DNA of 61,605 bases, from contig JBBRLB010000015.1 in assembly GCA_038231575.1 (NCBI GenBank), positions 1-61,605 of the forward strand, written 5' to 3'. This DNA is from CAITWF01 sp038231575. Its GTDB lineage: Bacteria > Verrucomicrobiota > Verrucomicrobiia > Opitutales > Opitutaceae. A program made the position numbers and the translations under genes. Each line of letters starts with the position of its first letter. Position 1 is the first letter of the stretch. Positions 32,814-41,353 of this stretch are shown here, in pieces. The notes beneath the pieces were generated by a model. The model was not told the origin of the DNA and made no database searches. It worked only from the letters and a program-made list of their open reading frames with translations.

Positions 32814-33946
32814 TGTCCTCCTTCTCCCCGTTATTCCGCGCCACCGCCCTCACGCTCACCCTTCTCGCGTCCTTCGCGCGCGCCCAAGACCCGATCAAAC
32901 TCGGCCACTACGGCTCGCTCACGGGTAAAGACGCTGCATTCGGCGTCGCCACGCGCAAGGGCATCCTCCTCGCCGTCGAAGAGCTGAACGCGAAAGGCGG
33001 CGTGCTCGGCCGCAAGCTCGAATACTTCGTCGAGGACGTGCAATCGAAGCAGGGTGAGTCCGCGACCGCGGTGAAGAAACTGATCTCGCGCGAGAAGGTC
33101 GTCGCCATCTTCGGCGCCAATGCCTCCGCCAATTCCCTCGAGGCCGCGCCCATCTGCCAAAACGCCCACATCCCGATGATGGCGATCTCGTCGACCAACC
33201 CGAAGGTCACGGAAATCGGCGACTACATTTTCCGCATCTGCTTCATCGATCCGTTCCAAGGCGCGGTGCTCGGGAAATTCGCGCATGACTCACTCCACGC
33301 GAAACGCGTCGCACTCCTCACCGCCGTCAACTCGCCTTACAGCGTTGGACTCTCCGAGGTCCTGCGAAAGGACTTCACCGCCCGCGGCGGCGAAATCGTC
33401 GCCGAGCAGCGCTACTCGGAAGGCGAAAAAGATTTCCGCGCCCAACTCACGGCGATCAAATCCACCAAGCCGGACGTGATCGCCGCGACGGGTTTCTACA
33501 CCGAGGCCGCGCTCATTTGCATCCAAGCCCGCTCGCTCGGCCTCGACGTTCCCGTCATCGGCGGCGACGGCTGGGAGGCGCCGCAGCTCATCGAACTCGG
33601 CGGCAAGTCCGTCGAAAACACCTACTACTCGACCTATTTTTCCGCGGAGAACAACGCCCCTGAGGTCCGCGCGTTCGTCGAACGCTATCGCACGCGCTGG
33701 AACGGCGAAGTGCCCGAGGCCGTCTCCGCGCTCGGCTACGACGCCGTCTATCTCGTCGCCCAAGCGATTCAAAAAACCGGCAGCACCGACGGTCCGAAAT
33801 TGCGCGATGCGATGGCCGCGACGAAGGATTTCCCCGGCGTCACCGGCCACACCACGATCGACGAGAAGCGCAACAGCGCGAAGGCCGCCGTCATGCTCGC
33901 GGTGAAAAACGGCCACGCGGTATTTTTCGAATCCGTCACGCCGTAG
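32813..33946 (+). CDS. Branched-chain amino-acid ABC transporter binding protein 4 of 4
   Basis: 377 residues from ATG 32813, which shares one base with the copy 3 stop. The signal peptide (about 1-25) ends at FARAQ. The fold is LivJ-like: IKLGHYGSLTGKDAAFGVAT, EELNAKGGVLGRKLEYFVED, ANASANSLEAAPICQNAHIP, CFIDPFQGAVLGKFAHDSLH and EGEKDFRAQLTAIKSTKPDV. It is closest to copy 3 in the later part (VIAATGFYTEAALI, GGDGWEAPQLIELGG). After it comes a 267-bp gap with REP-like hairpins before the permease genes. Confidence 0.92.
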   Translation: MSSFSPLFRATALTLTLLASFARAQDPIKLGHYGSLTGKDAAFGVATRKGILLAVEELNAKGGVLGRKLEYFVEDVQSKQGESATAVKKLISREKVVAIFGANASANSLEAAPICQNAHIPMMAISSTNPKVTEIGDYIFRICFIDPFQGAVLGKFAHDSLHAKRVALLTAVNSPYSVGLSEVLRKDFTARGGEIVAEQRYSEGEKDFRAQLTAIKSTKPDVIAATGFYTEAALICIQARSLGLDVPVIGGDGWEAPQLIELGGKSVENTYYSTYFSAENNAPEVRAFVERYRTRWNGEVPEAVSALGYDAVYLVAQAIQKTGSTDGPKLRDAMAATKDFPGVTGHTTIDEKRNSAKAAVMLAVKNGHAVFFESVTP

Positions 33947-34028
33947 CATGGCGGCGGCCGCCCCGCCACGTCCTAGCTGCCCACCCGCAGGATCCCGTTG
34001 CGAGATCCCGTTGAGGTATCCAGTTCAG

Positions 34029-34112
34029 ATTTTGAACGGTCGCGGAGCGACCATCGAGATGAGTCGTGGCTTGAAAGCCACGGCTAATCTCAAGCCTCGC
34101 TGCGCGAGGCCA
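34029..34112. repeat. Cluster of three hairpins between binding-protein and permease genes
   Basis: In order: GGTCGC/GCGACC with a GGA loop, CGTGGCT/AGCCACG with a short loop, and GCCTCG/CGAGGC with a 5-nt loop. A short tandem copy of GATCCCGTTG lies just upstream (about 33991-34014). These hairpins resemble the REP-like elements elsewhere. Inside this operon they could attenuate transcription or stabilise the upstream mRNA. Confidence 0.6.
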
Positions 34113-34213
34113 CCCCGGCGCTCATTTCCCGGGTTGAGCTTACAGCCAACGTTCATCTTACACCGCGATTGACGAGTGCCCCGCAGGGCTTAACCGTCAC
34201 CCGACCTTCCACC

Positions 34214-35104
34214 TTGTCTGAGTTTCTCCAACAACTGCTCAACGGCCTTTCCCTCGGTGCCATTTATGCGCTCATCGCGCTCGGTTACACGATGGTTTAT
34301 GGCGTCCTGCGTTTCATCAACTTCGCGCACTCCGACGTGTTTATGGTCGGCGCCTTCATCGGCTACTATGCCGGCAAGCTCGTCCCTGAAAATACCATCT
34401 GGGGTGGCTTGGTGGTGCTGCTCGTCGCGATGGTCGGCTGTGCCGTCCTCGGCATGACGATTGAGCGACTCGCCTACCGTCCGCTCCGCAACGCCGCCAC
34501 GCTCAACGTCCTCATCACCGCCATCGGTGTTTCCCTGCTGCTCGAATATTCCGGCCAGGTGTTTTTCGGTGCGGCCCCGCGCACCTTCCCGGCGGTGTTT
34601 CCTTCGAAGAACTTTTCGATCGGCGGCCTCGTCATCTCGACCAACCAACTGATCGTGATCATCGTCGCCGCGGCCCTGATGGTCGCGTTGCAGTTCATCG
34701 TGCACCGCACGAAAATCGGCACCGCCATGCGCGCCGTCTCGCTCAATCCCAAGGCCGCGCAGCTGGTCGGCATCAACATCGACGTCGTCATCTCGTTCAC
34801 CTTCGGCCTCGGCTCCGCCCTGGCCGCCGCCGGCGGCATTCTTTACGCGCTCAACTATCCCTCGATCGATCCGCTGATGGGCGTGATGCCGGGACTCAAG
34901 GCGTTCGTCGCCGCCGTGCTCGGTGGCATCGGGAACATCCCCGGCGCCGCCCTCGGCGGCCTCATTCTCGGCACGGTCGAGACGTTCGTGAACGGCAGCC
35001 AGTGGTCGACCTACAAGGACGCGATCGCCTTCGCGATTCTGATCATCATCATGCTGTTCCGCCCCGCCGGGCTGCTCGGTAAATTCACCGTCGAGAAGGT
35101 CTGA
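34214..35104 (+). CDS. livH: Branched-chain amino-acid ABC transporter permease LivH
   Basis: 296 residues from TTG 34214, which gives the standard N-terminus (L/M)SEFLQQLLNGLSLGAIYAL; a second in-frame TTG at 34169 would add 15 residues. About eight membrane helices are present, with the LivH-typical ALGYTMVYGVLRFINFAHSD, RLAYRPLRNAATLNVLITAI, TKIGTAMRAVSLNPKAAQLV and VAAVLGGIGNIPGAALGGLI. It forms the inner-membrane channel with LivM. The spacing to livM is 3 nt. The TTG start may lower its translation relative to neighbours. Confidence 0.94.
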   Translation: MSEFLQQLLNGLSLGAIYALIALGYTMVYGVLRFINFAHSDVFMVGAFIGYYAGKLVPENTIWGGLVVLLVAMVGCAVLGMTIERLAYRPLRNAATLNVLITAIGVSLLLEYSGQVFFGAAPRTFPAVFPSKNFSIGGLVISTNQLIVIIVAAALMVALQFIVHRTKIGTAMRAVSLNPKAAQLVGINIDVVISFTFGLGSALAAAGGILYALNYPSIDPLMGVMPGLKAFVAAVLGGIGNIPGAALGGLILGTVETFVNGSQWSTYKDAIAFAILIIIMLFRPAGLLGKFTVEKV

Positions 35105-35107
35105 GCC

Positions 35108-36061
35108 ATGCCGAAGCCGCATCTCCTGCTTCTCGCCGCGCTGCTCGTCGCCATCGGCATTTCGCATTTCTCCGAGCAGATCGATCCCTACTACCTCGAT
35201 GTCCTCATCGGGATCGGCATCAACGTGATCCTCGCCGTCTCGCTCAACCTGGTGAACGGCTACACCGGCCAGTTCTCGCTCGGTCACGCCGGATTCATGG
35301 CGGTCGGCGCGTATCTCTCCGCGGCCGTCACCGTTTTTCTCGGGCCGAAACTCCTCGGTGAATCCGGCGGCAGCGTGCTCCAACAGGGCTCGCTCTTCCT
35401 TGCCGCGCTGGTCGTCGGCGGACTCAGCGCCGCGTTCGCCGGCCTGCTCGTCGGCGTGCCGTCGCTCCGGCTCAAGGGCGACTATCTCGCGCTCGTCACC
35501 CTCGGCTTCGGCGAAATCATCCGCGTAATTTTTCAAAACGTCGAAGTCCTCGGCGGCGCGCTCGGCCTCAACGGCATTCCCGCCTACACGTCGATCTTCT
35601 GGGTGCTCGCGTTTGTCGCTTTCGCCATCTTCGTCGTCACCTGCCTCGTGAACTCGACCTATGGCCGCGGCTTCCTCGCCACCCACGACGATGAGATCGC
35701 CAGCGAGGCCGTCGGGCTCGACACCACGCGCTACAAGATCGTCGCGTTCGTCGTCAGCGCGTTTTTCGCCGGCGTCGCCGGTGGTCTCTACGGCCACTTC
35801 AAGCTCACGATCACCCCCACCGGTTTTGATTTCACGAAATCGATCGAGATCGTCGTGATGGTGATCCTGGGCGGCATGGGCAACACCGTCGGTGTCGCCC
35901 TCGCCGCGATCCTCCTGACGCTCCTGCCCGAGGTGCTCCGCCCCATCGCGGAATATCGGATGATCCTCTACTCGTTCATGTTGATCGTCCTGATGATCGT
36001 GCGGCCCCAGGGACTCTTCAACTTTAAGTTCCGGTTCGGGTCTAAGACTCCCTCATCATGA
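35108..36061 (+). CDS. livM: Branched-chain amino-acid ABC transporter permease LivM
   Basis: 317 residues with about ten membrane helices. Family landmarks are ILAVSLNLVNGYTGQFSLGH, AGFMAVGAYLSA, LRLKGDYLALVTLGFGEIIR, SEAVGLDTTRYKIVAFVVSA, FFAGVAGGLYGH and VVMVILGGMGNTVGVALAAI. It pairs with LivH as the transmembrane path for amino acids. Its stop overlaps the start of the PH-domain gene (ATGA), so the two are translationally coupled. Confidence 0.94.
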   Translation: MPKPHLLLLAALLVAIGISHFSEQIDPYYLDVLIGIGINVILAVSLNLVNGYTGQFSLGHAGFMAVGAYLSAAVTVFLGPKLLGESGGSVLQQGSLFLAALVVGGLSAAFAGLLVGVPSLRLKGDYLALVTLGFGEIIRVIFQNVEVLGGALGLNGIPAYTSIFWVLAFVAFAIFVVTCLVNSTYGRGFLATHDDEIASEAVGLDTTRYKIVAFVVSAFFAGVAGGLYGHFKLTITPTGFDFTKSIEIVVMVILGGMGNTVGVALAAILLTLLPEVLRPIAEYRMILYSFMLIVLMIVRPQGLFNFKFRFGSKTPSS

Positions 36062-36543
36062 ACCCTGAAGAATCCCTCGTCTGGAAAGGCTCGCCGTCGC
36101 AGTGGACCAATTTTGGCACCTATCTGCTGTGCATCCTGCTCACCGCCGGCGTTCTCGCCGCGTATTTCATGACCACGATTGGCGCCATCGTCCTCTCCGG
36201 GCTCGCGCTCCCGGTCATCCTCGCGTTCGCGGTCTGGCTCGGCACCCGCAGCCACGTTTATCAGATCACCAACGAGCGGGTGTTGGAAACCACCGGCCTC
36301 CTCTCCCGCCACACGAACGAACTCGAGCTCTACCGGGTCCGCGACTATCAGGTGCACGCGCCCTTCTGGCTGCGGCTGGTGGGTTGCGGCACCATCGTCC
36401 TCAGTTCCGCCGACAAGACCACGCCCGAACTGCGCCTCCGCGCGGTGCCCCGTGCGGCGGATTTGAAGGACAAGATCCGCACGCACACCGAAACCATGCG
36501 CCAGCGCCGCGGCGTGCGCGATATCGAGATCAACCCGCAGTGA
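36058..36543 (+). CDS. Bacterial PH-domain (DUF304/bPH_2) membrane protein inside the Liv operon
   Basis: 161 residues. Two N-terminal membrane helices (about 20-60: YLLCILLTAGVLAAYFM, then IVLSGLALPVILAFAVWL) are followed by a YdbS-like bacterial PH domain: HVYQITNERVLETTGLLSRH, TNELELYRVRDYQV, LVGCGTIVLSS and a C-terminal helix. The role of such proteins is poorly known; some aid membrane or stress functions. Here its start overlaps the livM stop (ATGA) and its stop overlaps the livG start (GTGA), so it is locked into the transporter operon. A role in assembly or regulation of the transporter is inference. Confidence 0.86.
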   Translation: MNPEESLVWKGSPSQWTNFGTYLLCILLTAGVLAAYFMTTIGAIVLSGLALPVILAFAVWLGTRSHVYQITNERVLETTGLLSRHTNELELYRVRDYQVHAPFWLRLVGCGTIVLSSADKTTPELRLRAVPRAADLKDKIRTHTETMRQRRGVRDIEINPQ

Positions 36544-37331
36544 CCGCCCCTCTCCTCCAGCTCGATCAGGCGACCATTCGCTTCGGCGGCCTCACCGCCG
36601 TCAACGCGGTCGACTTCACCGTCGGCAACAACGAACTCTGCGGGCTCATCGGGCCCAACGGCGCCGGCAAGACCACCGTCTTCAATCTCATCACCGGCGT
36701 CTACCAGCCGACCGAGGGCACGGTCACGTTCAACGGCCAGAGCATCGCCGGAAAGCGCGTGAACGAAATCGTCGAGCTCGGCATCGCCCGCACGTTTCAA
36801 AACATCCGGCTCTTCGGCTCGCTCTCGGTCTTCGACAACGTCCGCGTCGCGTGCAATCTCCACCGCGCCACGCATCCCGCCCAGTCGCTGGTCCGCCTCG
36901 CCGCCTTTCGCGCCGACGAAGCGGCGATCACGAAACGCGCCGAGGAGCTGCTCGATATTTTCAACCTGCGCCGTTTCCGCGACGCGCCGGCCAAGAGCCT
37001 CCCTTACGGCGAACAGCGCCGCCTGGAGATCGTCCGCTGTCTCGCCACGCAGCCGAAGCTCCTCCTCCTCGACGAACCCGCCGCCGGCATGAACCCGACG
37101 GAAAAAATCGAACTTGTCCGGCTGATCCAGGAAATCCAGCAGCGCTTCAAACTCTCCGTCCTCCTCGTCGAACACTCGATGAAGGTCGTGATGAGCTGCT
37201 GCCAGCGCATCGCGGTCCTCGATTACGGCGTGAAGATCGCCGAGGGCGGCCCCGCACAAATCCAAGCCAACCCGAAGGTCATCGAAGCCTACCTTGGAGA
37301 GGATCACCAGAAGTCGCTCTCGCATCACTGA
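36540..37331 (+). CDS. livG: Branched-chain amino-acid ABC transporter ATPase LivG
   Basis: 263 residues from GTG 36540, overlapping the PH-domain gene stop. Walker A is GPNGAGKTT (38-46), the Q-loop lies in ARTFQNIRLFGSLSVFDNVR, the signature is LPYGEQRRLEIVRCLA, Walker B is LLLLDEPAAGMNP and the switch His is in LLVEHSMKVV. The C-terminal helix region (EAYLGED) is typical of LivG. It powers the transporter from the cytoplasmic face together with LivF. It is separated from livF by 2 nt. Confidence 0.95.
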   Translation: MTAPLLQLDQATIRFGGLTAVNAVDFTVGNNELCGLIGPNGAGKTTVFNLITGVYQPTEGTVTFNGQSIAGKRVNEIVELGIARTFQNIRLFGSLSVFDNVRVACNLHRATHPAQSLVRLAAFRADEAAITKRAEELLDIFNLRRFRDAPAKSLPYGEQRRLEIVRCLATQPKLLLLDEPAAGMNPTEKIELVRLIQEIQQRFKLSVLLVEHSMKVVMSCCQRIAVLDYGVKIAEGGPAQIQANPKVIEAYLGEDHQKSLSHH

Positions 37332-37333
37332 GC

Positions 37334-38041
37334 ATGCTTTCCGTCACCGATCTCCACGTTTCGTATGGCGCGATCAGCGCGCTCAGCGGCATCTCCTTCA
37401 AGATCGAACAGGGTGCGATTGTCACGCTGATCGGCGGCAATGGCGCCGGGAAGACCACCACGCTCCGCACCATCTCCGGCCTGCTCCGCGCGAAGCTGGG
37501 CACGGTCGAATTTCTCGGGGAAAACATCTCCGCCCTGCCCGCGCACAAGATCGTCGCGCGCGGACTCTGCCATGTGCCCGAGGGGCGGATGATCTTCTCC
37601 AATCTCAGCGTCGACGAGAATCTCTCGATGGGCGCTTATCTCCAGACCGACCCCGCGCTCATCGCGAAGAACCGCGACTACGTCTTCGATATTTTCCCGC
37701 GCCTCAAGGAGCGCATCAAGCAAGTCGCCGGCACGCTCTCCGGCGGCGAACAGCAGATGCTGGCGATTGGTCGTGCGCTGATGGGCAACCCGAAATTCCT
37801 GATGCTCGACGAGCCCTCGCTCGGCATCGCCCCCCGCCTCATCAGCACGATCTTCGAAAAGATCGTGGAGATTAACCAACAGCAGGGCATCACCATTCTC
37901 CACGTCGAGCAGAACGCGAACCTCGCGATCGAAGTTTCCTCCTACGCCTACGTCCTCGAAACCGGCCGCATCGTGATGCAGGGCGAAAGCAAAAAACTCC
38001 GCACCGACCCGCAGCTCAAGGCGACCTACCTCGGCGGCTGA
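37334..38041 (+). CDS. livF: Branched-chain amino-acid ABC transporter ATPase LivF
   Basis: 235 residues. Walker A is GGNGAGKTT (34-42), the signature LSGGEQQMLAIGRAL, Walker B FLMLDEPSLGIAP, and the His loop ILHVEQN. GLCHVPEGRMIFSNLSVDEN is diagnostic for LivF. It is the last clear gene of the Liv operon; the beta-helix protein gene starts 35 nt later with a new signal peptide. Length and motifs are normal. Confidence 0.95.
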   Translation: MLSVTDLHVSYGAISALSGISFKIEQGAIVTLIGGNGAGKTTTLRTISGLLRAKLGTVEFLGENISALPAHKIVARGLCHVPEGRMIFSNLSVDENLSMGAYLQTDPALIAKNRDYVFDIFPRLKERIKQVAGTLSGGEQQMLAIGRALMGNPKFLMLDEPSLGIAPRLISTIFEKIVEINQQQGITILHVEQNANLAIEVSSYAYVLETGRIVMQGESKKLRTDPQLKATYLGG

Positions 38042-38076
38042 GCCGCGGGCCAAACCGACTGAGACGGCGAAGCCCC

Positions 38077-39447
38077 ATGGAAGTCATCTTTCCTCGCCGC
38101 TTCGCCGCCATTTGTCTCGCCATCGCCGTGCCTCATGCGAGGGCGACCGACTATTTCATCAACAGCCGGATGGGCCGCGATACGGCCGCCGGCACCACGC
38201 GCGAGTCCCCGTGGAAAAGCCTGAAATCGATCGAGGCGCATCGCTTCGCTCCCGGCGACCGCCTCCTCTTTGCGGACGGCTCCTCCTACACCGGCGGATT
38301 TGTTTTCTCTGCTTCGGGCACGAAGGAGCAGCCGATCACATTCTCCCACTATCACGCCGGAGCCGAGGTCGTGCTCCAAAACGATCGGAAGACACTCGAT
38401 GCCCTCTTCACCCAGTATGGCGCCGGGCCGGCGCCTTCCTTCACCAATCCCGATTGGGCGACGCTCCACGGAAATATTTTCCAGATCACCGGCAGCCACG
38501 TCGTCATCGATGGCCTCTACTTTCACGACAACACGAACCCGCCCGGCTCCGATCGCAAAAACAAGAACGTCCAAAAACTGGGCGCGATCTACTTCGGGCT
38601 TGGCTCCCACGACTGCATCGTGCGCCACTGCGAATTCTTCCACACGCCCGTCGCGATCAAGATCAAAGGGACCCACAATCTGATCGCCCATAATTTTTTC
38701 CACGACGCCACCGAACCGATGGCCCAAAGCTGGGGACCGATCGCCATCATGGTCGTTTCACCGGACAACGAAATCGCCTACAATCGTATCATTAACTACG
38801 GCTCCTACGGCGGTCCCTATGGCTCTGACGGCGGCGCGATCGAGTTGGACGGCGTGGATGATGCCTTTGTCGGCCGGAACGTCGACATTCACCACAACGT
38901 CTCGATCAACAACAATGGTTTCGTCGAACTCGCCGGACGCGATGTCACGGGAATCCGCATCGCCTACAACCTGAGCGACGACCAGGACAAATTCCTCGGC
39001 GGCGGCTCGATGTCGGACGTGCTCGTCCAAAACAACACGATCATCCGGACGCGCGAACCCAACGTCGACCGGTTCGTCTTTTGGACGTTCGCGCCGGAAG
39101 CAACCTCCCTGACCGTCTCGAATAACATCTTCGTCCTCGCCAAAGATTTGAAGGTGTTCGGCCCGATTCAAAAACCGGTGGGCCATCAGCGCGTCCCGAT
39201 CGGCAACCAACCGCACGACCACAACCTCTACTTTTCCGAGGGCAATGCGGACCCCATCGGGATCGCACCGGGCGCCGGCGACATCGTGGCCGACCCGCTT
39301 TTCGTGGATGCGGCGAATCGCAATTTCCGCCTGCGCGCCGGCAGTCCCGCGATCGGCAAGGGCGTTAACGCCAGCCACGATCACGATCTGGACGGCCGCG
39401 CCGTCATCGATCGGGCCGCGCCCGACCTCGGCGCCTATGAGCACTAG
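38077..39447 (+). CDS. Secreted right-handed parallel beta-helix protein
   Basis: 456 residues with a signal peptide (about 1-23, ending PHARATD). The mature part shows the repeating strands of parallel beta-helix proteins: NIFQITGSHVVIDGLYFHDN, HDCIVRHCEFFHTPVAIKIK, DNEIAYNRIINYGSYGG, VDIHHNVSINNNG and SDVLVQNNTIIRT. The C-terminal module (FRLRAGSPAIGKGVNASHDH, then DLDGR...DLGAYEH) is common in secreted choice-of-anchor/beta-helix proteins. Polysaccharide lyases and related pectin-active enzymes share this fold, but no catalytic site is certain. It starts 35 nt after livF and may be read through from the operon. Confidence 0.8.
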   Translation: MEVIFPRRFAAICLAIAVPHARATDYFINSRMGRDTAAGTTRESPWKSLKSIEAHRFAPGDRLLFADGSSYTGGFVFSASGTKEQPITFSHYHAGAEVVLQNDRKTLDALFTQYGAGPAPSFTNPDWATLHGNIFQITGSHVVIDGLYFHDNTNPPGSDRKNKNVQKLGAIYFGLGSHDCIVRHCEFFHTPVAIKIKGTHNLIAHNFFHDATEPMAQSWGPIAIMVVSPDNEIAYNRIINYGSYGGPYGSDGGAIELDGVDDAFVGRNVDIHHNVSINNNGFVELAGRDVTGIRIAYNLSDDQDKFLGGGSMSDVLVQNNTIIRTREPNVDRFVFWTFAPEATSLTVSNNIFVLAKDLKVFGPIQKPVGHQRVPIGNQPHDHNLYFSEGNADPIGIAPGAGDIVADPLFVDAANRNFRLRAGSPAIGKGVNASHDHDLDGRAVIDRAAPDLGAYEH

Positions 39448-39560
39448 GCTGTTCGGTCCCTCCGGCAAATGCGCCGACCATCCCGCGCAACCTTTCGCTG
39501 GCTTGAGCGACTACCTGCTATCCTAGTGTTTGGTCCCTTCGTGCCCCGCTACAGAGCCAA

Positions 39561-41342
39561 ATGAAAATATTCCTGCCCGCTCTGATCGCGACCGTTTCTG
39601 TGCTGCCGATTTCGCGCGGCGCCGCGCCGGTGCGAGAGGGCGTGGTGGTCCTCGATGCCACGCAATTCCTGGGCGAACTCCCCGACGGTGACACCGCCAC
39701 CAACGGCATCGGCCGGCCCGGCGGCGGCGGGGGTGGACCCCGCGGCGCGACTCCTCCGCCAACGGCCCCGCGTCCGGTCCCTACCTTCACCTTCGAAAAT
39801 TTCGCCATTAACCTGCGCGCGTCCACGTCGTTCGGCGCGAAGGCCGACATTCCGCAGGCGGGGAACTGGCATCTCTATGTGCGCTCGCGCAGTGTTACGG
39901 AGGGCAGTTCGTTCAAAGTCTCCGTCGGCGCAAAGCTCAGCGCCATCACTTTCGGCGAGGCTGCTGGCGGCGCGTTTCAATCGGGGGGCAGCTTCGAACT
40001 TCCGCGCGGCCCGCTCAAGGTCACGCTCACCGACATTCATCCCGGCAGCGCTTTTGACGTGCTGCTGCTCTCCACCAAGCCGGACCTGAAGGAATCCGAT
40101 CTGGCCGCGCTCCAATATCCGGAGGACATCGCCCTGCGGAAGGAATATTCCCTGCCCGTCGTCATCGACGGCGTGAAATTCGGCGACCTCAACGGCGATG
40201 GCAAAACCGATCTGGTCGTCCTCACGCCGAATTATTCAACCTATGCTTACGACCATAGCGGCCAGGAGCTTTGGCACTACGATGCCCCGTCGGGCGGCAG
40301 CGAGTTGCGCTCCCAGTTTGAAGCGCCTGGCACCGTCTGGGATTTCGATCAGGACGGCAAAGCGGAGGTCGTTGCCTGGCGAATGATCGACGGGAAGGAA
40401 TATCTCGTGATGTCCGATGGCGCGACGGGCGCAACCAAGCACCAAGTCGAATGGCCGACGCCGCCGCTGCCGCACGTGTATAATAATTTTCGCACGGCCA
40501 TCGCGAAGCTTCACCCCGGCTATCCCGACTCGCTGATCGTTTACACGGACTCCGGCGGCACCGTCTCGGTCAACGCCTATGGTCCGACGCTCGCTCTCCT
40601 CTGGTCCTACAGCCATCCGCGGCTGAAGGATTATCACGGCCATTACATTTATCCGGTCGACATCAACGGCGACGGCATCGACGAGGTCTACGTTTCTCAT
40701 GTCATGCTCGATGCCCGCGGTCATGAACTCTGGAACAACTACGCGCAGTTTCCCGACAACCACGACCACGTCGATTCCGCCCGCTTCGTCGATCTAAACG
40801 GCGACGGCCAACTCGAGCTGATCGCCGGTCAATCTGACGTGGGCACGACTCTGTATGATGCCACCACCGGCAAACTGCTCTGGCAGCGTTTCGCCAATCA
40901 CAACCAGAAGATCGAGGCCGGCAATTACCGCGCCGATATTTCCGGGCCCGTCGTGGTCGCGAGCTCGCGTTTCTACGTCGGAGGACTCGGTGCCTTGCTC
41001 CGCTGGTATGATCCGAAGGGCAACCGCCTCGACATTTGGCCCCGCAACCCGATCCCCGGCAACCCGAACTTTGCCAAAGGCGACTTCAAGGGCGCCGGTA
41101 AGAACACTCTTTTCTGGCAGCGCTTCCGCATCGAATCCGACGGCACGGGCACGATCGCTTTTCCCGACGAGGTTTTCCACATGTTCGACTTCATGGGCAC
41201 GGGCAACGACCAGGCCATCACCGTCGGTCGCAACGGCATGGTCCGAATCTACGGCGCCAAAAACGCGCAGCCGAATCCGACCGCGGAAAAACGCGATCCG
41301 GTTTATCGGGCCCACTCGATTTCCAATCACACGCACTACTGA
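39561..41342 (+). CDS. Secreted FG-GAP propeller protein resembling PL11 rhamnogalacturonan lyases
   Basis: 593 residues with a signal peptide (about 1-21). An N-terminal Gly/Pro-rich linker and a beta-sandwich are followed by repeated Ca-binding DxNxDGxxD motifs: FGDLNGDGKTDLVV, DFDQDGKAEVVAW, PVDINGDGIDEVYVSHV and FVDLNGDGQLELIAGQ. YDATTGKLLWQRFANHNQKI and the later FPDEVFHMFDFMGTGNDQAI match the propeller of PL11-type lyases, though overall similarity is partial. It probably binds or cleaves rhamnogalacturonan outside the cell. The next gene, a CE12-type accessory domain, starts 11 bp downstream on the same strand. Confidence 0.68.
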   Translation: MKIFLPALIATVSVLPISRGAAPVREGVVVLDATQFLGELPDGDTATNGIGRPGGGGGGPRGATPPPTAPRPVPTFTFENFAINLRASTSFGAKADIPQAGNWHLYVRSRSVTEGSSFKVSVGAKLSAITFGEAAGGAFQSGGSFELPRGPLKVTLTDIHPGSAFDVLLLSTKPDLKESDLAALQYPEDIALRKEYSLPVVIDGVKFGDLNGDGKTDLVVLTPNYSTYAYDHSGQELWHYDAPSGGSELRSQFEAPGTVWDFDQDGKAEVVAWRMIDGKEYLVMSDGATGATKHQVEWPTPPLPHVYNNFRTAIAKLHPGYPDSLIVYTDSGGTVSVNAYGPTLALLWSYSHPRLKDYHGHYIYPVDINGDGIDEVYVSHVMLDARGHELWNNYAQFPDNHDHVDSARFVDLNGDGQLELIAGQSDVGTTLYDATTGKLLWQRFANHNQKIEAGNYRADISGPVVVASSRFYVGGLGALLRWYDPKGNRLDIWPRNPIPGNPNFAKGDFKGAGKNTLFWQRFRIESDGTGTIAFPDEVFHMFDFMGTGNDQAITVGRNGMVRIYGAKNAQPNPTAEKRDPVYRAHSISNHTHY

Positions 41343-41353
41343 AGGATGAGCAC

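Noticed and set aside
34190..35797. 535-codon open frame on the minus strand
   Set aside because: Antisense to livH and livM; very rich in Glu, Asp, Arg and His, as expected opposite membrane proteins.
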